64,000 nucleotides of DNA, taken from Cheiracanthium punctorium (lineage: Eukaryota > Arthropoda > Arachnida > Araneae > Cheiracanthiidae). Numbering within the stretch: the stretch's first letter is position 1; every line of letters begins with the position of its first letter. A program made the position numbers and the translations under genes. Positions 1 to 10,466 of this stretch are shown here, in pieces. The DNA is taken from positions 106,458 through 170,457 of the forward strand of contig JAWZYV010013276.1 of the NCBI GenBank assembly GCA_038373885.1, read 5' to 3'. The notes under the pieces were generated by a model. The model saw only the letters and a program-made list of their open reading frames with translations. It was not told where the DNA came from and made no database searches.

Positions 1-195
1 CCCACTCCAACTGTTTAATGTTTTTGGAATTTTGTACTGTAAATTAATGAAATTTCCCAATTGTTTTGCCATTTACTAAAACAAAAATGTGTTAATTTTT
101 ACTAAAATAGTTACTATACGCATTGAGTACTAAAATAACGTCGTCCTTATATAAATGAAAATACAAAATTTTACATTGCAAAAAATTACAACTAC
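1..195. other. AT-rich stretch, nothing recognised
   Basis: No frame, RNA gene or repeat that I can support. The short frames here run through AT-rich DNA and into the MITE that follows. Confidence 0.5.
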
Positions 196-437
196 AGTGC
201 GATCGCCGAGTCGAGAGAACGAAACTAAACAATTGCACGTGCAAAACTGGCGATGAGTCAACACCTGGCATTTTGCCAAAGCGCCAAACACAGTGTGAAT
301 TTCTGCTTTCTTCCATTCACGCTGTTTGGAATGAAGAAAGGTTCAATTCGCCTAACTAGGGATTGGTGCCAAAAAATGCAATTCTTTGTTAGCCCGTTTG
401 TTTACTTTCGTTCTCCCGTTTCCACGAACAGACTATA
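190..437. mobile_element. MITE G, copy 1 (~250 bp)
   Basis: A second copy, nearly identical over about 240 bp, lies at 13164-13430. The ends form an imperfect inverted repeat: the left end reads GAGAGAACGAAACTAAACAA, and the right end reads TTTGTTTACTTTCGTTCTC on the same strand, its complement with few changes. TA dinucleotides lie just outside both ends, which would fit a Tc1/mariner-type target, but the exact boundary is uncertain. The short frames inside are on both strands and conserved only as DNA, so I do not call them genes. Confidence 0.7.
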
Positions 438-467
438 ATCACTTCATAACATTTCTTTTTATATATA

Positions 468-1610
468 CTAGGGGCCAAGGCCCCTAGACTCGCTACTTTC
501 GCTTTTCGTATGAGGCATTCGGCCCTTAATAAGGCTTACTCGTAAAAAAGGCATAATTTCAACAACAAAAAAAAAAAAAACCCCAAAGGTTGGATCAGAT
601 AGAATGTTACGGAGCTACATATTGCTTGGTACTTGCATGTTCCTTGGAAGATAAAAATTTCGCACTATTTTTAATTATGGAACATGGACCCATGGAACAC
701 CTTGCGTATTAGCCAATTATGACGATTTTTCATAATTTGGCGACTTGCGTATATGTATAGTTAATAATGAGCTCTAAGAAAACAGTGCTTCACATATTTT
801 CTTTGATAAAAACTACGGAACAGCTAGAATAGCTTGCCACCCATGGCGACTTTTCATTATTGGGCGATTTACACATGCTCACAATCTATAATGACTGCTC
901 GTGTATAAGGTTCCCGGAAAACCATTATCCATATTTTCATCTACATAATCCTTTGCAGATTGGCGTATTGAGCACCACGAATTATATCATGACAAATATT
1001 CAAAATGTACTATAACTGCTTTAATGGCATAGTTAACGCCACCCAATATTTCTACTGGTAGCCAATAGTCCAGCTGGACCGAACCGGCTTTAAAATAATC
1101 TGCATTTTAATTATTTTTCATTTTCAAGATACTGGTTTCTAATATTTTGGAACTCGCTCTTTAGATTCACCGTGCTTGGAACTGTACCATTTTGCTAAAT
1201 CGTACCTAATGCCAAGATGGCGCTTTTAAAATCAGTTACAATTAGTTATTCAGTTTTGGAAAAACGAATAGTCGCTCATTCTAAACTCCTGTAGTCTAAG
1301 CGAACTTACTATTTGAAAAGGGTCAACTTTGTGTAACACACTTTGAGTTATTTATTTCATATACTTTTTAATTTAGCGTAAAATGGGTGTCATTCCATTC
1401 CATGTTTGTCAATCTCGCGATTCTACGTAATTGGAATGGCTTTGTTGCAAAGGAATGAATGATTTTATGCCAAACCTGGTAAAGATCCTGGTTATTTTTT
1501 CAGTTTTTTATTAATATCTTCTAAAATAATTCGAATTTCGAAATTTAAGTCAGCTTATCAGGTTCCTCGGAATTTTCAGAATCCGTGGACACCTTTGTCG
1601 TAACCTAAAT
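468..1610 (-). mobile_element. Helitron-like repeat E, copy 1
   Basis: About 1.1 kb aligns with 27756-29140. On the minus strand the element ends in a GC-rich hairpin made of GGGGCC and GGCCCC with a TT centre, followed directly by CTAG and then a T. Hairpin plus CTRR plus T is what known Helitron 3' ends look like, and both copies have it. The other end, which should begin TC after an A, I cannot place: similarity fades near 1610. Inside are several tracts with TGGCGACTT-like words but no helicase or Rep frame, so it would be non-autonomous. An ordinary interspersed repeat with a palindromic end is the alternative. Confidence 0.55.
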
Positions 1611-1709
1611 CCCCACGGTTTAGGAGGAGACAGTCGAACAAGCTCTTGACAGCGTCAGCGGCCGTTACTTTCTTTTAGAATAGAGAGATAATATGACGAC
1701 CGCTTCTGT

Positions 1710-1781
1710 AGCAGAGTGGCGCAGTGGAAGTGTGCTGGGCCCATAACCCAGAGGTCCGTGGATCGAAACCACGCTCTGCTA
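1710..1781 (+). tRNA. Initiator tRNA-Met (CAT)
   Basis: A 72-nt cloverleaf with a full 7-bp acceptor stem (AGCAGAG with CTCTGCT), starting with A1 paired to T72 as in eukaryotic initiators. The D arm is GCGC/GTGC, the anticodon loop carries CAT at 1742-1744, and the T stem is CGTGG/CCACG. The T loop reads ATCGAAA instead of the usual TTC start, a hallmark of initiator rather than elongator tRNA-Met. No CCA is encoded, no intron is present, and a run of ten T at 1787-1796 provides a Pol III terminator. No mispairing disables the gene, so I take it as functional. It lies about 100 bp beyond the end of repeat E. Confidence 0.96.
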
Positions 1782-1786
1782 GGAAA

Positions 1787-1796
1787 TTTTTTTTTT
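1787..1796 (+). terminator. Pol III oligo-T terminator of tRNA-iMet
   Basis: A run of ten T begins five bases after the tRNA 3' end. Pol III stops at runs of four or more T. Confidence 0.85.
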
Positions 1797-1799
1797 CTT

Positions 1800-2339
1800 T
1801 TCTTTGATAATTGCTAACTGATAAATTGTAAATGAACAGAAGAAATTAAAAAAATTGCATTTTAATTTTTTTCTGTTTGAGTTGGAGTTAAGTAAATACT
1901 GAAAATTTATTTTCAAAGAGAAAGAAATATATGTTCCAAAAACATTAAAAAATTGGAGTGGACGAGAATAGAATTGCCATGTAAAAAGTTACACTTTTTT
2001 AATGTGTGCTCGAACCACGTGCAGAAAAATTCCTACTTAGCAAAGTGGTCCCGAAATACTCATGAGGGGATGTACAAATTTTCAGCCTTTCATCCTAAAA
2101 CGACTCGGAGTTATCTGACAACAAAGATGGTCAGGGGCTATGCGCGAATTTGAATGTAAACGTTTATTGCTAGAGAGCAAAAAAGTATATCCTTTCGTAT
2201 TTTCTGTAAAACAATGAAACCACGATCATTCGATGTGATTTTTATCCTTTCGAGAGCCATCGAAGTGTGGTTAAAGTCAGCATATATTTATCTTTGTATC
2301 TTTGAAACTTTTTAGAACAAAGTTTCCAAATTTCGCGAT
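1800..2339. other. AT-rich intergenic DNA
   Basis: Short AT-rich frames only, none with recognisable similarity. I see no repeat partner in this window. The last bases are the left target duplication of the next element. Confidence 0.4.
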
Positions 2340-3180
2340 TAGGGAATGAATCCCGATCCCGCGGGAACGGGATCCTGCGGAATCCCGCGGGATTACGATC
2401 CTAATCCCGCGGCTGATTAGAGCAATACTGAGCAGATACTGAGCAATAAATTATTTTGTATTACAATTTCATGCTTCTCAAGAATTAGACCGAAAATTTT
2501 TTGCATATTTATGTCTCTTATCTAACAATAAACGAATCAATAACTACAAATTTTAAATTATTAAGTTTTATTAATAAGTTTTATTATTATTTTTTTTAAT
2601 TATCTTACAATGGGAATCTGAATTAAACATCTAAATCTAGACATCGTAATCTAAATTTTTCGCAAACTTACTTCGTTTCATTCCAAAGGAACTGAAATAT
2701 TTCATAGTAATTTACTCTTAGCGAACAGTCACGAAATAATTATAAATAGTTTTCATTTTAGTTCTTAATTTTTTTTTAAAATTCACAGTTTTAATTATTT
2801 TACTAAGATTGAATCTAGACTAGAAAATGATTCATTGGATTTGCTCGAATTTGTACGGTTTTTTTTTTTCAGCAACTAAGAAAATAACGTAAGTATTTTT
2901 AGCAACTAACACAACGAGATTAAGAAGACAGAACTTAGTATATTATCCTGAATATCATGATTATAATTTACATATTTCTGTAAGTTATTGTATTAATTAT
3001 ATCGCAAGATCAATTATTTTTGTCAAAGCTAAACTTCATAGTGCTTAAAATCTTACTTTTTTTTTTTGTAATTTTCTCTGTTAACACGAAGTCAACTAAA
3101 TGAAATGCCAATCCCGCGGGATCAATAAATCTCAATCCCGAAATCCCGCAAGACGAAAAACTGCGGGATTGCATTCCCTG
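2340..3180. mobile_element. hAT MITE L, 841 bp
   Basis: Bounded by an exact 8-bp duplication TTCGCGAT (2332-2339 and 3181-3188), the hAT superfamily signature. Terminal inverted repeats are TAGGGAATG and CATTCCCTG, followed inward by GC-rich words built on GCGGGAT and ATCCCGC in both directions. These give the ends strong hairpin potential, while the middle (about 2420-3100) is very AT-rich. No transposase frame is present. Confidence 0.88.
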
Positions 3181-3439
3181 TTCGCGATTAACCTGTCACT
3201 TTTTGAAAATAAACGAAATTAATTTTTCTTATGTAGTCTTATTTCCGACCTTACTTTGAACATTTCTTCAATTTACATTGCTCCCTTATCTCTAAACAAT
3301 TAAACCCGGTTGATTCCTACTTTAGGAGGACCTCACTCCGCCAAGCTGATGATAAATGCATACATGTTGCAACCTTGGCGACTTTATGCGAATATATGGC
3401 AATCCTTGTGAAAGCCGCCATTTTGATCCCCAGTGCCAT

Positions 3440-3705
3440 GATTTAACTAACGTAAGATATGATTGCAGCAAAACTAAACAACGCAGCGCCGACATCTGCT
3501 GAAAAATGGAAGAATGCGAGAACAGCTGGATGCATTTCCCCAAAGCTGAAAAAAAGGGCAGCCGTTGCCATCGCTCGACCAAACGACCAGCAATATTGCG
3601 GACGATCGAAATGTTCTTCGCGTGCTACAGATTTACAGACCATTTCTCGACGACAGCTGACTATGCCGCACAGCCAGCTGTTATTTGTTAGAGCATGACA
3701 GAACA
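3440..3705 (+). mobile_element. Family B fragment, diverged (B7)
   Basis: Resembles the left half of family B: CATCTGCTGAAAAATGG at 3491, GGGCAGCCGTTGCCATCGCT at 3558, then the ACAGCTG-type words near the centre of the hairpin. Both element ends are missing and it carries more substitutions than other copies. Frames on both strands here are by-products of the palindromic sequence. Confidence 0.7.
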
Positions 3706-3709
3706 TTTT

Positions 3710-4580
3710 ACCAACTAGAATTTTTTTTTGTACGGGAGCCGTATAAAAAAAGGAAAAATGTTTTTTTTAAACCAATTTAAAAAGTGTACACAGTTTTCAC
3801 AGCTCATAGTTTTCACAGTCTTTCCTTCACGTGAAGAATACGTAATAATAATAATAGTCGATAATTATTTTTTAGAGCACTTTAAAATTAAAGTTCTGTA
3901 AAATAAAAGTTCTGTAAAGACAAATAATCTAAATATTCTTGAATATTAATTCTACTGGTAAAAAAGGTTATTCTTTCACAGTTGCGTTCAATGAATTTAT
4001 TTTGATAATATTAAGTTCAAATTAACTGAATTCGACTAGTCGGTTACTGAATAAAATTAAATAGTGAAATGAATAAAATTTCAAGGAGTAGTCTCCTGTG
4101 TACTAACTGTCCTCTGAATATAATTATGCAATTCTTTTAAATATTTTTTTTTTTTTTTTTTACAATCGTGTTTCTGAAATGAGTCACGAAACAGAGCAAG
4201 CTTCAAGAAAACTTCGAGGCAGTTTGTACGCTTTGTTTAAGTTAATTATATTCTCTGGGATTTCTTTCCTTAAGCAATTAATTATCTGACAGCAAAAGAT
4301 TAGAATTCTACCTTTGCACGCCAAATTATATAACGTTTTTACAGCTGTTCCTTTTTTTAATATCCTAAGAGCATTAATTATATGCTGGCTCCAAGAAAAA
4401 TGAAGATTATTCTTAAAACCAATGAAATCTAATCATTTAAACTTTTTTTTAAATAAAATCAATTTTTTTAAATAAACGCAGGTATTTTTTTAGTCTGGCA
4501 AACTGAAAAAAGCGAGGTTATTTTATTGACAGTCAATGGCCCTATTAATGCATGTCACAATCAGCAGATATATATAATGT
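3710..4580. other. AT-rich stretch, nothing recognised
   Basis: Homopolymer tracts and AT-rich DNA. No coding signal or repeat partner seen. Confidence 0.4.
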
Positions 4581-4584
4581 TTAT

Positions 4585-4865
4585 TTTATATTAAGAACAC
4601 GGAGCATTCGACTGAGATCAAATTCCGTATCTGTATTACAGAATACAACTCTCATGCGATCGTTATTGATTTTGGTATATATGGGATGCATACTTTTTTG
4701 CAGGGCTACGAAAAAGAATTCTTGTACATTGCGAACTGCGGACGGGAATTATTGAAAGGGCGTTAGCGCCTGAACGGTGCCTTCGATTGAGCGCAAATTG
4801 TGTTTGTATATAATTGGTTATCGTCCTATTACCTGTATGGATTTTGGTGTGTTTACTGTAGAATA
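4585..4865 (+). mobile_element. Degenerate Helentron-like fragment (A8)
   Basis: Keeps the order of internal motifs of family A: CGGAGCATTCGA, the TTGATTTTGG block, AGGGCTACGA and a GCGTTAGCGCCTGAACGGTG-like stretch, with many substitutions. Both family termini are absent. It is the oldest-looking copy in the window, and repeat M1 begins where it stops. Confidence 0.55.
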
Positions 4866-5050
4866 TACATCCCATGTATTTTTCTATAAATAGGTTACAA
4901 TCCTAAAAATTTCAACATAGGGTTACCAGGCGAAATACACGAGAGATAAAATGACAGAGTCCATTAATATCGTTTTAATATGGCAATAATAAAACTAGAA
5001 AATTAGTGGGGTTCAGGGGGGTCTCCCCCTGTCGAGGCTCGAACAGTCGA
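4866..5050 (+). repeat. Interspersed repeat M, copy 1
   Basis: Shares about 150 bp with 18335-18560 and, inverted, with 33385-33760 (CATCCCATGTATTTTTCTA onward). Near 5015-5033 it holds a short GC-rich hairpin, CAGGGGGG then CCCCCTG, also present in the third copy. Superfamily not determined. Confidence 0.6.
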
Positions 5051-5238
5051 GTTTATTTTTATACATTCTACAATTATTCTAAAAGAATTTTATTTTTCTG
5101 AATGTAATCCCAGTTTTATTCAATATTCATAAATTTTTTAATATAATTTCAAAAACAAATCTATCAATATGAAAAAATATATTGTATAATACGTATTGCA
5201 CGTATAATCTGATGAACATTTGCATAATGTGAACAGAA

Positions 5239-5903
5239 AATTCCGAACATGTACCATGTAAGAAAAGTATTGTAATCATGAAAAAATTCGACTTCGAGAT
5301 TTTGGTGTATGGACACGTTTTGAGGTTTTCTGAATTCATTTATGCTATTTTTACGAGATGTATATATGTGTGTGTGTGTGTGTATGCGTGTTTGTATGTA
5401 TGTGAGTGAGCACGATAGCTCCTAAACGGTGCATTCAATGGAGCTCCAATTGGGTATATGTGTTATAAACCACCGTCGCAAGACCGGTATTGATTTGGGT
5501 GCGTATAGGAGTTATAGTTTTTCTACAGGGCTACGACAAAGGTTTCTTTTATATTATGGCCTATGGGGGGAAATTCTTGAAAGTGCGCATGCGTTTAAAC
5601 GGCACATTCGATTGAGTTCAAATTGGGTGTACATGTTATAAACCACCATCGTAAGACCGGTATTGATTTTGATGTGTATAGGAGTTATATTTTTTCTACA
5701 GGGCTACGACAAGATTTCTTTTACATTATGGCCTATGGTGGGAAAGTCTTTAAAGTGTGCTAGCGTTTAAACGGCACATTCGATTGAGCTCAAATTGAAA
5801 AAAAAGAATTTTTGCTGAATTATTCATCGATTAAAATTTATTTAAATGCTTTGTAATGATCTTAATCGTAAGTGTTCGGAAAGTCGAGTGGGGACACTCC
5901 AGA
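5239..5903 (-). mobile_element. Helentron/DINE-1-like element, copy A1
   Basis: First full-length member of family A. In plus orientation: the terminal hairpin region (5240-5270), a conserved block, a GT-rich tract at 5365-5405, then internal units starting near 5440, 5614 and 5784 (periods about 174 and 170), a unique tail, and the terminus with TGTTCGGAAAGTCGAGTGG. By analogy with Helentrons I assign the hairpin as the 3' end, so the element reads on the minus strand. Terminal bases of the hairpin side are mutated (AAAATTCCGAAC). No protein is encoded. Confidence 0.75.
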
Positions 5904-5909
5904 AATATT

Positions 5910-6572
5910 TTTTCTTTTACAAAAGTCTAAAAATCATCCATCTTCCGTAATCACCAGCCACTTTCGACAACTCAATTCTAAAAAAAAATTTTTTTTTTTT
6001 CAGTCATTCAATATTTTATTTTTATTTTTCATTTTCTGCAAGATGGTCCTCCAACTAAAACGAAAATACAAACAAGAGAAACACGAAAAATCTGAACGAC
6101 TTTCCCCATTTTTTATCAGTGCACTCGAGCACATTTGCTGTTGTAAAGATGCGTTGCCAGAGATTTTCAATTTAGAAGAAAATTTTGCCAACTTTTGAAA
6201 AAATACCTTTTATTTTTTTCGCGAGAACTCATCTATCACTTGTTATCACTCCAAAATTTTATAAACTCAATTTAAAAAAATGTTCTAGCCGTTTAACTCA
6301 AGTGATCTTCATCTTGCCTGCTTAAGATGAAAACGCAACTGAGCCGGGGAGAAAGCCATTATACATTCTTTATTTTGAAAGTTAGTAAGGTGAAAAAAAA
6401 TCATGAAGGTTTCAGAACCAGACGTACATTTTATTCCGTAAAAAACTCTTTTAAAGCGTTTAAGTATGGAAATATTATTAAAATATTAAGCATGTTTAAT
6501 ATATCCAATATACATCACTCATTTTACAGAATAATGAATGAATTTAGCGTGATTTATCTTTCATTCTTCCCT
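5910..6572. other. AT-rich stretch, no gene supported
   Basis: Two overlapping opposite frames (about 108 and 63 codons) sit here, but they are low-complexity (poly-K and poly-F). I do not annotate them as genes. Confidence 0.4.
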
Positions 6573-7239
6573 TTAACCCTTTAACGCGCAGTGTTCCCGC
6601 TCTGGGAACACCCAACTCTGACGCTTTGACTGTTGCCAGTCACGAAGAATAAATTGGATTTCTATAAAAATAGTTGCGGGTGGCAGAGCTCCACGAGAAT
6701 CCTTTACTTTTTAGCACGTCATTCACCGTAAAAAAATGGTCACGATTATTTTCAACAGCACTGACATCTGCTGAAAAATGGAAGACAGCTGTATAGATTG
6801 CCCAATGCTGAAAAAAGGGCAGCCGTTGCCATCGCTTGACTTTACTACCAGCAAGATGGATATCGAAACGTTCGTCGCGCGCCACAGATCGAGAGAACCT
6901 TTTTTGACGACAGCTGGCTGTGCAACGTTCCTCGCGCGCCACAGATCGAGAGACCCTTTTTTGACGACAGCTGGCCGTGCTGCACAGCCAGCTGTCGTCA
7001 AAAAAGGGTCTCTCGATCTGTGGCGTGCGACGAACGTTTCGATATTTCGCCATCTTGCTGGTAGTTAAGTCGAGCGATGGCAACGGCTGCCCTTTTTTCA
7101 GCATTGGGAAAGGGTCTCTCGATCTGTGGCGCGCGACGAACGTTTCGCTATTTCGCCATCTTGCTGGTAGTTAAGTCGAGCGATGGCAACGGCTGCCCTT
7201 TTTTCAGCATTGGGAAAGGTTTGCGCCTCAAAGGGTTAA
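6573..7239. mobile_element. TTAA hairpin element family B, copy B1
   Basis: Flanked by TTAA at 6573-6576 and 7236-7239. The ends read CCCTTTAACGCGCAG and CGCCTCAAAGGG, so the outer inverted repeat is CCCTTT/AAAGGG. TTAA plus a CCC start fits piggyBac-type MITEs; Kolobok is the alternative. The inner part is a long inverted repeat centred near 6985. Arms contain the words GGGCAGCCGTTGCCATCGCT, CCACAGATCGAGAGA and CAGCTGGC and their complements. The left arm has an extra ~60-bp repeat and the right arm an extra ~110-bp repeat, so the arms are unequal. Frames on both strands are palindrome artefacts. Confidence 0.85.
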
Positions 7240-7879
7240 TAGAAGTGCGTTATCGCACAATCATTGAAAATAGAAAATCAGGAATTGAAAAATTATTCAG
7301 AATGTGTGTTTTTTTTTAATTGAGTAAAATATGTGTTTCCCATGGCCATATTTCGTTTGCTGAAAAATCATTAAAAAGAAAATTCTTTATTTTTTAGAAT
7401 GAATCTTTTTTTTTTTAAATCCCAATTTTTAAATCAGAATTGTAAAATCGTCTCTAGTAGAATGCACACGAAAAGTTAATATTTGATCATGACTTCTACA
7501 TTTAAAATTCTCTGAATATTAATTAGTACGGTCTCAAAAAATTAGGTGAAATTAATTTTATTCGCGTTGTTAATGAATTTTAATTCACTTCTGCAGATAG
7601 TTAATTTTTGAAAAGCTATTTTTTTCTTCCATGCTGAAGATGGATTTCATTTAATTTCGGTTTCCAAGACATCATTGAACTTTGATTTCTGAACAGTGAT
7701 ATTGCTTAGTTCATAGAGTGTACCGATTGTAAATTCAGTAGCATATTTATGGGTATCGTTTATTATCACATTATAGATACGTTGCACTATTAGTTATTTA
7801 GGTTCGTTTGTCTGTCTGCCCTCACCATAACTCAGATGTAAACTATTATGCATCCATGAAATGTTATACGCATCTTGTC
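7240..7879. other. AT-rich spacer between family B copies
   Basis: No gene or repeat partner that I can support. Confidence 0.4.
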
Positions 7880-8230
7880 CCCTCTGGGAACACCCAACTC
7901 GGACTTTTTGACTGCTGCCAGTCACGAAGAATAGATTGGACTTCTATAAAAATAGCGGCGGGTGACGTAGCTCCACGAGAATCCTTTACTTTTGAGCATG
8001 TCATTTCCCGTCAAAAAAATTGTCACGATTAGTTTTAACAGCACTGACATCTGCTGAAAAAGGGAAGAACGCGAGAACAGCTGGATAGATTTCTCAATGC
8101 TGAAAAAAGGGCAGCCGTTGCCATCGCTCGACTGAACGACCCGCAAGAGGGCAGACGATCGAAACGTTCATCGCGTGCCACAGATCGAGAGACCCTTTTT
8201 TTGACGACAGCTGGCTGTGCCGCCACAGCC
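7880..8230 (+). mobile_element. Family B copy B2, left half only
   Basis: Matches the left half of family B from CTGGGAACACCCAACTC to the hairpin centre (CAGCTGGCTGTGCCGCC), then stops where an AT dinucleotide tract begins. The outer TTAA and the whole right arm are missing. The break falls at the centre of the palindrome. Confidence 0.78.
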
Positions 8231-8275
8231 AGAATATATATATATATATGTTATATATAAATATATATATATGTC
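8230..8275. repeat. AT dinucleotide microsatellite
   Basis: AT repeats joined to the truncated end of B2; the junction is at the palindrome centre. Confidence 0.85.
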
Positions 8276-8700
8276 GTGCGTGAGTGGTTTAGGAACTGCG
8301 CAAACGGCAACGTCCATCTGGAATATTTTATTAAGGAATATTTACAAGTTATGTACAGAGGAGTTTGAAAGTATCTCGAAGTCAGGAAGAGGTGCTCTGC
8401 GGTAAATGTCTCCTGGTTTTGTAAGTTAAGTTCACAGAGTGTCCACTAGGCGGCAGCTCTGTCTTTCCATCATCTAGTGGGTCTACAAAACCATAACAAA
8501 ATCCTCATTTGTTAAATTAACAGACATGGGAGGCGCCTTGCTGGCGAGACACCTTTATGATTGACAGGTTTGACCCTCCTAGGCAACAAGTATTGGACCC
8601 TGTTTTGAAATTACAATTTATAGTCCAGAGGCCCCCAAAGTGAAAGATGTTTTTAATTAAATGATCGCTTGTATGACATATCCCCCCTTTTTAAGCTTGT
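8276..8700. other. Moderate-GC block, identity unknown
   Basis: Less AT-rich than its surroundings, with stretches such as CTAGGCGGCAGCTCTGTC and GGGAGGCGCCTTGCTGGCGA. No second copy in this window and no frame longer than about 60 codons. It might be the end of an LTR element, but I cannot show this. Confidence 0.3.
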
Positions 8701-8739
8701 ATGACATATATATATATATAAATTATTCAAGTAAAAGTA

Positions 8740-8940
8740 AAAATTCCTATTCCAGCTTTGAGAATAATGAATAAGATTTTGAAAAAAGCACAATTCAACG
8801 GAAATATGAAAAAATATAATTATACATAACCTAGTTATATTTTATGATAAATGATCTGTAATATACGGAACCAACGCTGGTAGTTTAACTTTTACTCGAA
8901 TACTTTTTTGAGAGGGTGTACAGTACACCCTCTCAAAAAA
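8740..8940. repeat. Repeat Q, copy 1, ending in a perfect palindrome
   Basis: About 190 bp align with 10195-10390 (AAATATGAAAA, ATACATAACCTA, TTTACTCGAATAC). At its end, 8904-8921 and 8923-8940 form an exact 18-bp inverted repeat around a single A, built on GAGAGGGTGTAC. Copy 2 keeps only one arm (GGAGGGTGTACAC). Confidence 0.65.
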
Positions 8941-9099
8941 AGCATACCTATAAAGCATAAATACATGCATACAATGAAATAATTAATTTAAAGCGTAGTT
9001 CAAAATACTACTTTAAATTTTTTAAAGTTCAGAAATAAATTTATTATAATCCTATTTTAGCTGTTGTGAGATGTAAAATGTTTTGCGAATGGCAACTAC

Positions 9100-9229
9100 A
9101 GGTCAATGAGGAGAATTGGACGGCTCAGTGGCTCCGAGAGTTAACCCTTTAACGCGCAGTGGTGAGGTCAATGAGGAGAATTGGACGGCTCAGTGGCTCC
9201 GAGAGTTAACCCTTTAACGCGCAGTGGTT
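9100..9229 (+). repeat. 65-bp tandem duplication at the left end of B3
   Basis: Two near-exact 65-bp units (9100-9164 and 9165-9229), each holding flanking DNA (GGTCAATGAGGAGAATTGGA) plus TTAA and the first bases of family B. The duplication therefore happened after the transposon had inserted. Confidence 0.88.
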
Positions 9230-9789
9230 TCACTCTGAGACCACCAAACTGTTGACGTTTTGACTGTTGAAGGTCACGAAGAATAGATTGGATTTCTATA
9301 AAAATAGTTGCGGGTGACATAGCTCCACGAGAATCCTTTACTTTTTAGCACGTCATTTCCCGTAAAAAAATGGTCACGATTATTTTTAGCACCACTGACA
9401 TCTGCCGAAAAATGGAAGAACGCGAAAACAGCTGGATAGATTGCCCAATGCTGAAAAAAGGGCAGCCGTTGCCATCGCTCGACTTAACTACCAGCAAGAT
9501 TGCGGATGATCGAAACGTTCATCGCGTGCCACAGATCTAGAGACCCTTTTTTTGAAGCAGCTGGCTGTGCGCGGAAACGTTCATCGCGTACCACAGATCT
9601 AGAGACCCCTTTTTTGACGCAGCTGGCTGTGCGCGAGCACAGCCAGCTGTCGTCAAAAAAGGGGTCTCTGGATCTGTGGCGCGCGATGAACGTTTCGATT
9701 GTCCGCCATCTTGCTGGTAGTTAAGTCGAGCGATGGCAACGGCTGCCCTTTTTTCAGCATTGGGAAAGGGTTGCGCCTCAAAGGGTTAA
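9141..9789. mobile_element. TTAA hairpin element family B, copy B3
   Basis: TTAA at 9141-9144 (and again at 9206-9209 in the tandem duplicate) and at 9786-9789. The left half follows family B; the hairpin centre is near 9635 with CAGCTGGCTGTG opposite CACAGCCAGCTG. The left arm carries a ~60-bp internal duplication starting at GAAACGTTCATCGCGT that the right arm lacks. No protein. Confidence 0.85.
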
Positions 9790-10194
9790 ATGAGATTGGA
9801 TTGCTAAAATGCTTTTTCGCAATTCTAGCAATCCATAAATATTCCCATTTCATATTTTATCGTAATAAAAAACCCACTTTCGCTTTAATACAAGTTTGGA
9901 TTTCATAAGTTTTTTTTTTATTCCCGGAAGAAATACATATGCGACGTGCATTTTAAGGCAAACATTTTAGTGAATCCCTCGCGACTTATTCTTATAAAAC
10001 TCCCCCTTCCAGTGGATGGGTCCAAGAATAAATTCAATTTTTTTTATTTTACCGAAAATGCACTTTTCAGAAGAGTTATGTTTCATTTTCTGTCTGAATT
10101 CTATTGACTGTTTTTAGTTTTTGGTGTTTGAAAACTCTTCTACGCCTGCCATGTCACTTTATGTACATCCTCCGAAAAAAGTATTCGACTAAGA
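9790..10194. other. AT-rich spacer
   Basis: Nothing recognised. Confidence 0.4.
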
Positions 10195-10390
10195 GATCCA
10201 TTTCCTATTTTCTATTTGCGAATAATAATTGAGTTTTTAAAAAAACGCACAACTTGACAGAAATATGAAAAGTCCTATTTATACATAGCCTAATTCATAT
10301 TTTATGATACATAATTTTTAATATACGAAACCAACGTAGGAAATTGATCTTTTACTCGAATACTTTTTGTGGAGGGTGTACACTTTAAAC
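10195..10390. repeat. Repeat Q, copy 2
   Basis: Diverged copy of 8740-8930, same orientation, ending with one arm of the palindrome seen in copy 1. Confidence 0.6.
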
Positions 10391-10466
10391 TTTTCGATAT
10401 TTTATTATTATTATTATTATTTCCTACCACTGGTTATAGGAATGATCCCATTTTCTGTTCAATTTT

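Noticed and set aside
5872..6198. 108-codon plus frame with overlapping minus frame
   Set aside because: Low-complexity Lys and Phe runs; the first part overlaps the end of Helentron-like copy A1.
6640..7319. Several frames of 65-154 codons on both strands
   Set aside because: They come from the long inverted repeat of family B copy B1. Similar peptides reappear in every copy and on both strands, as expected from a palindrome.
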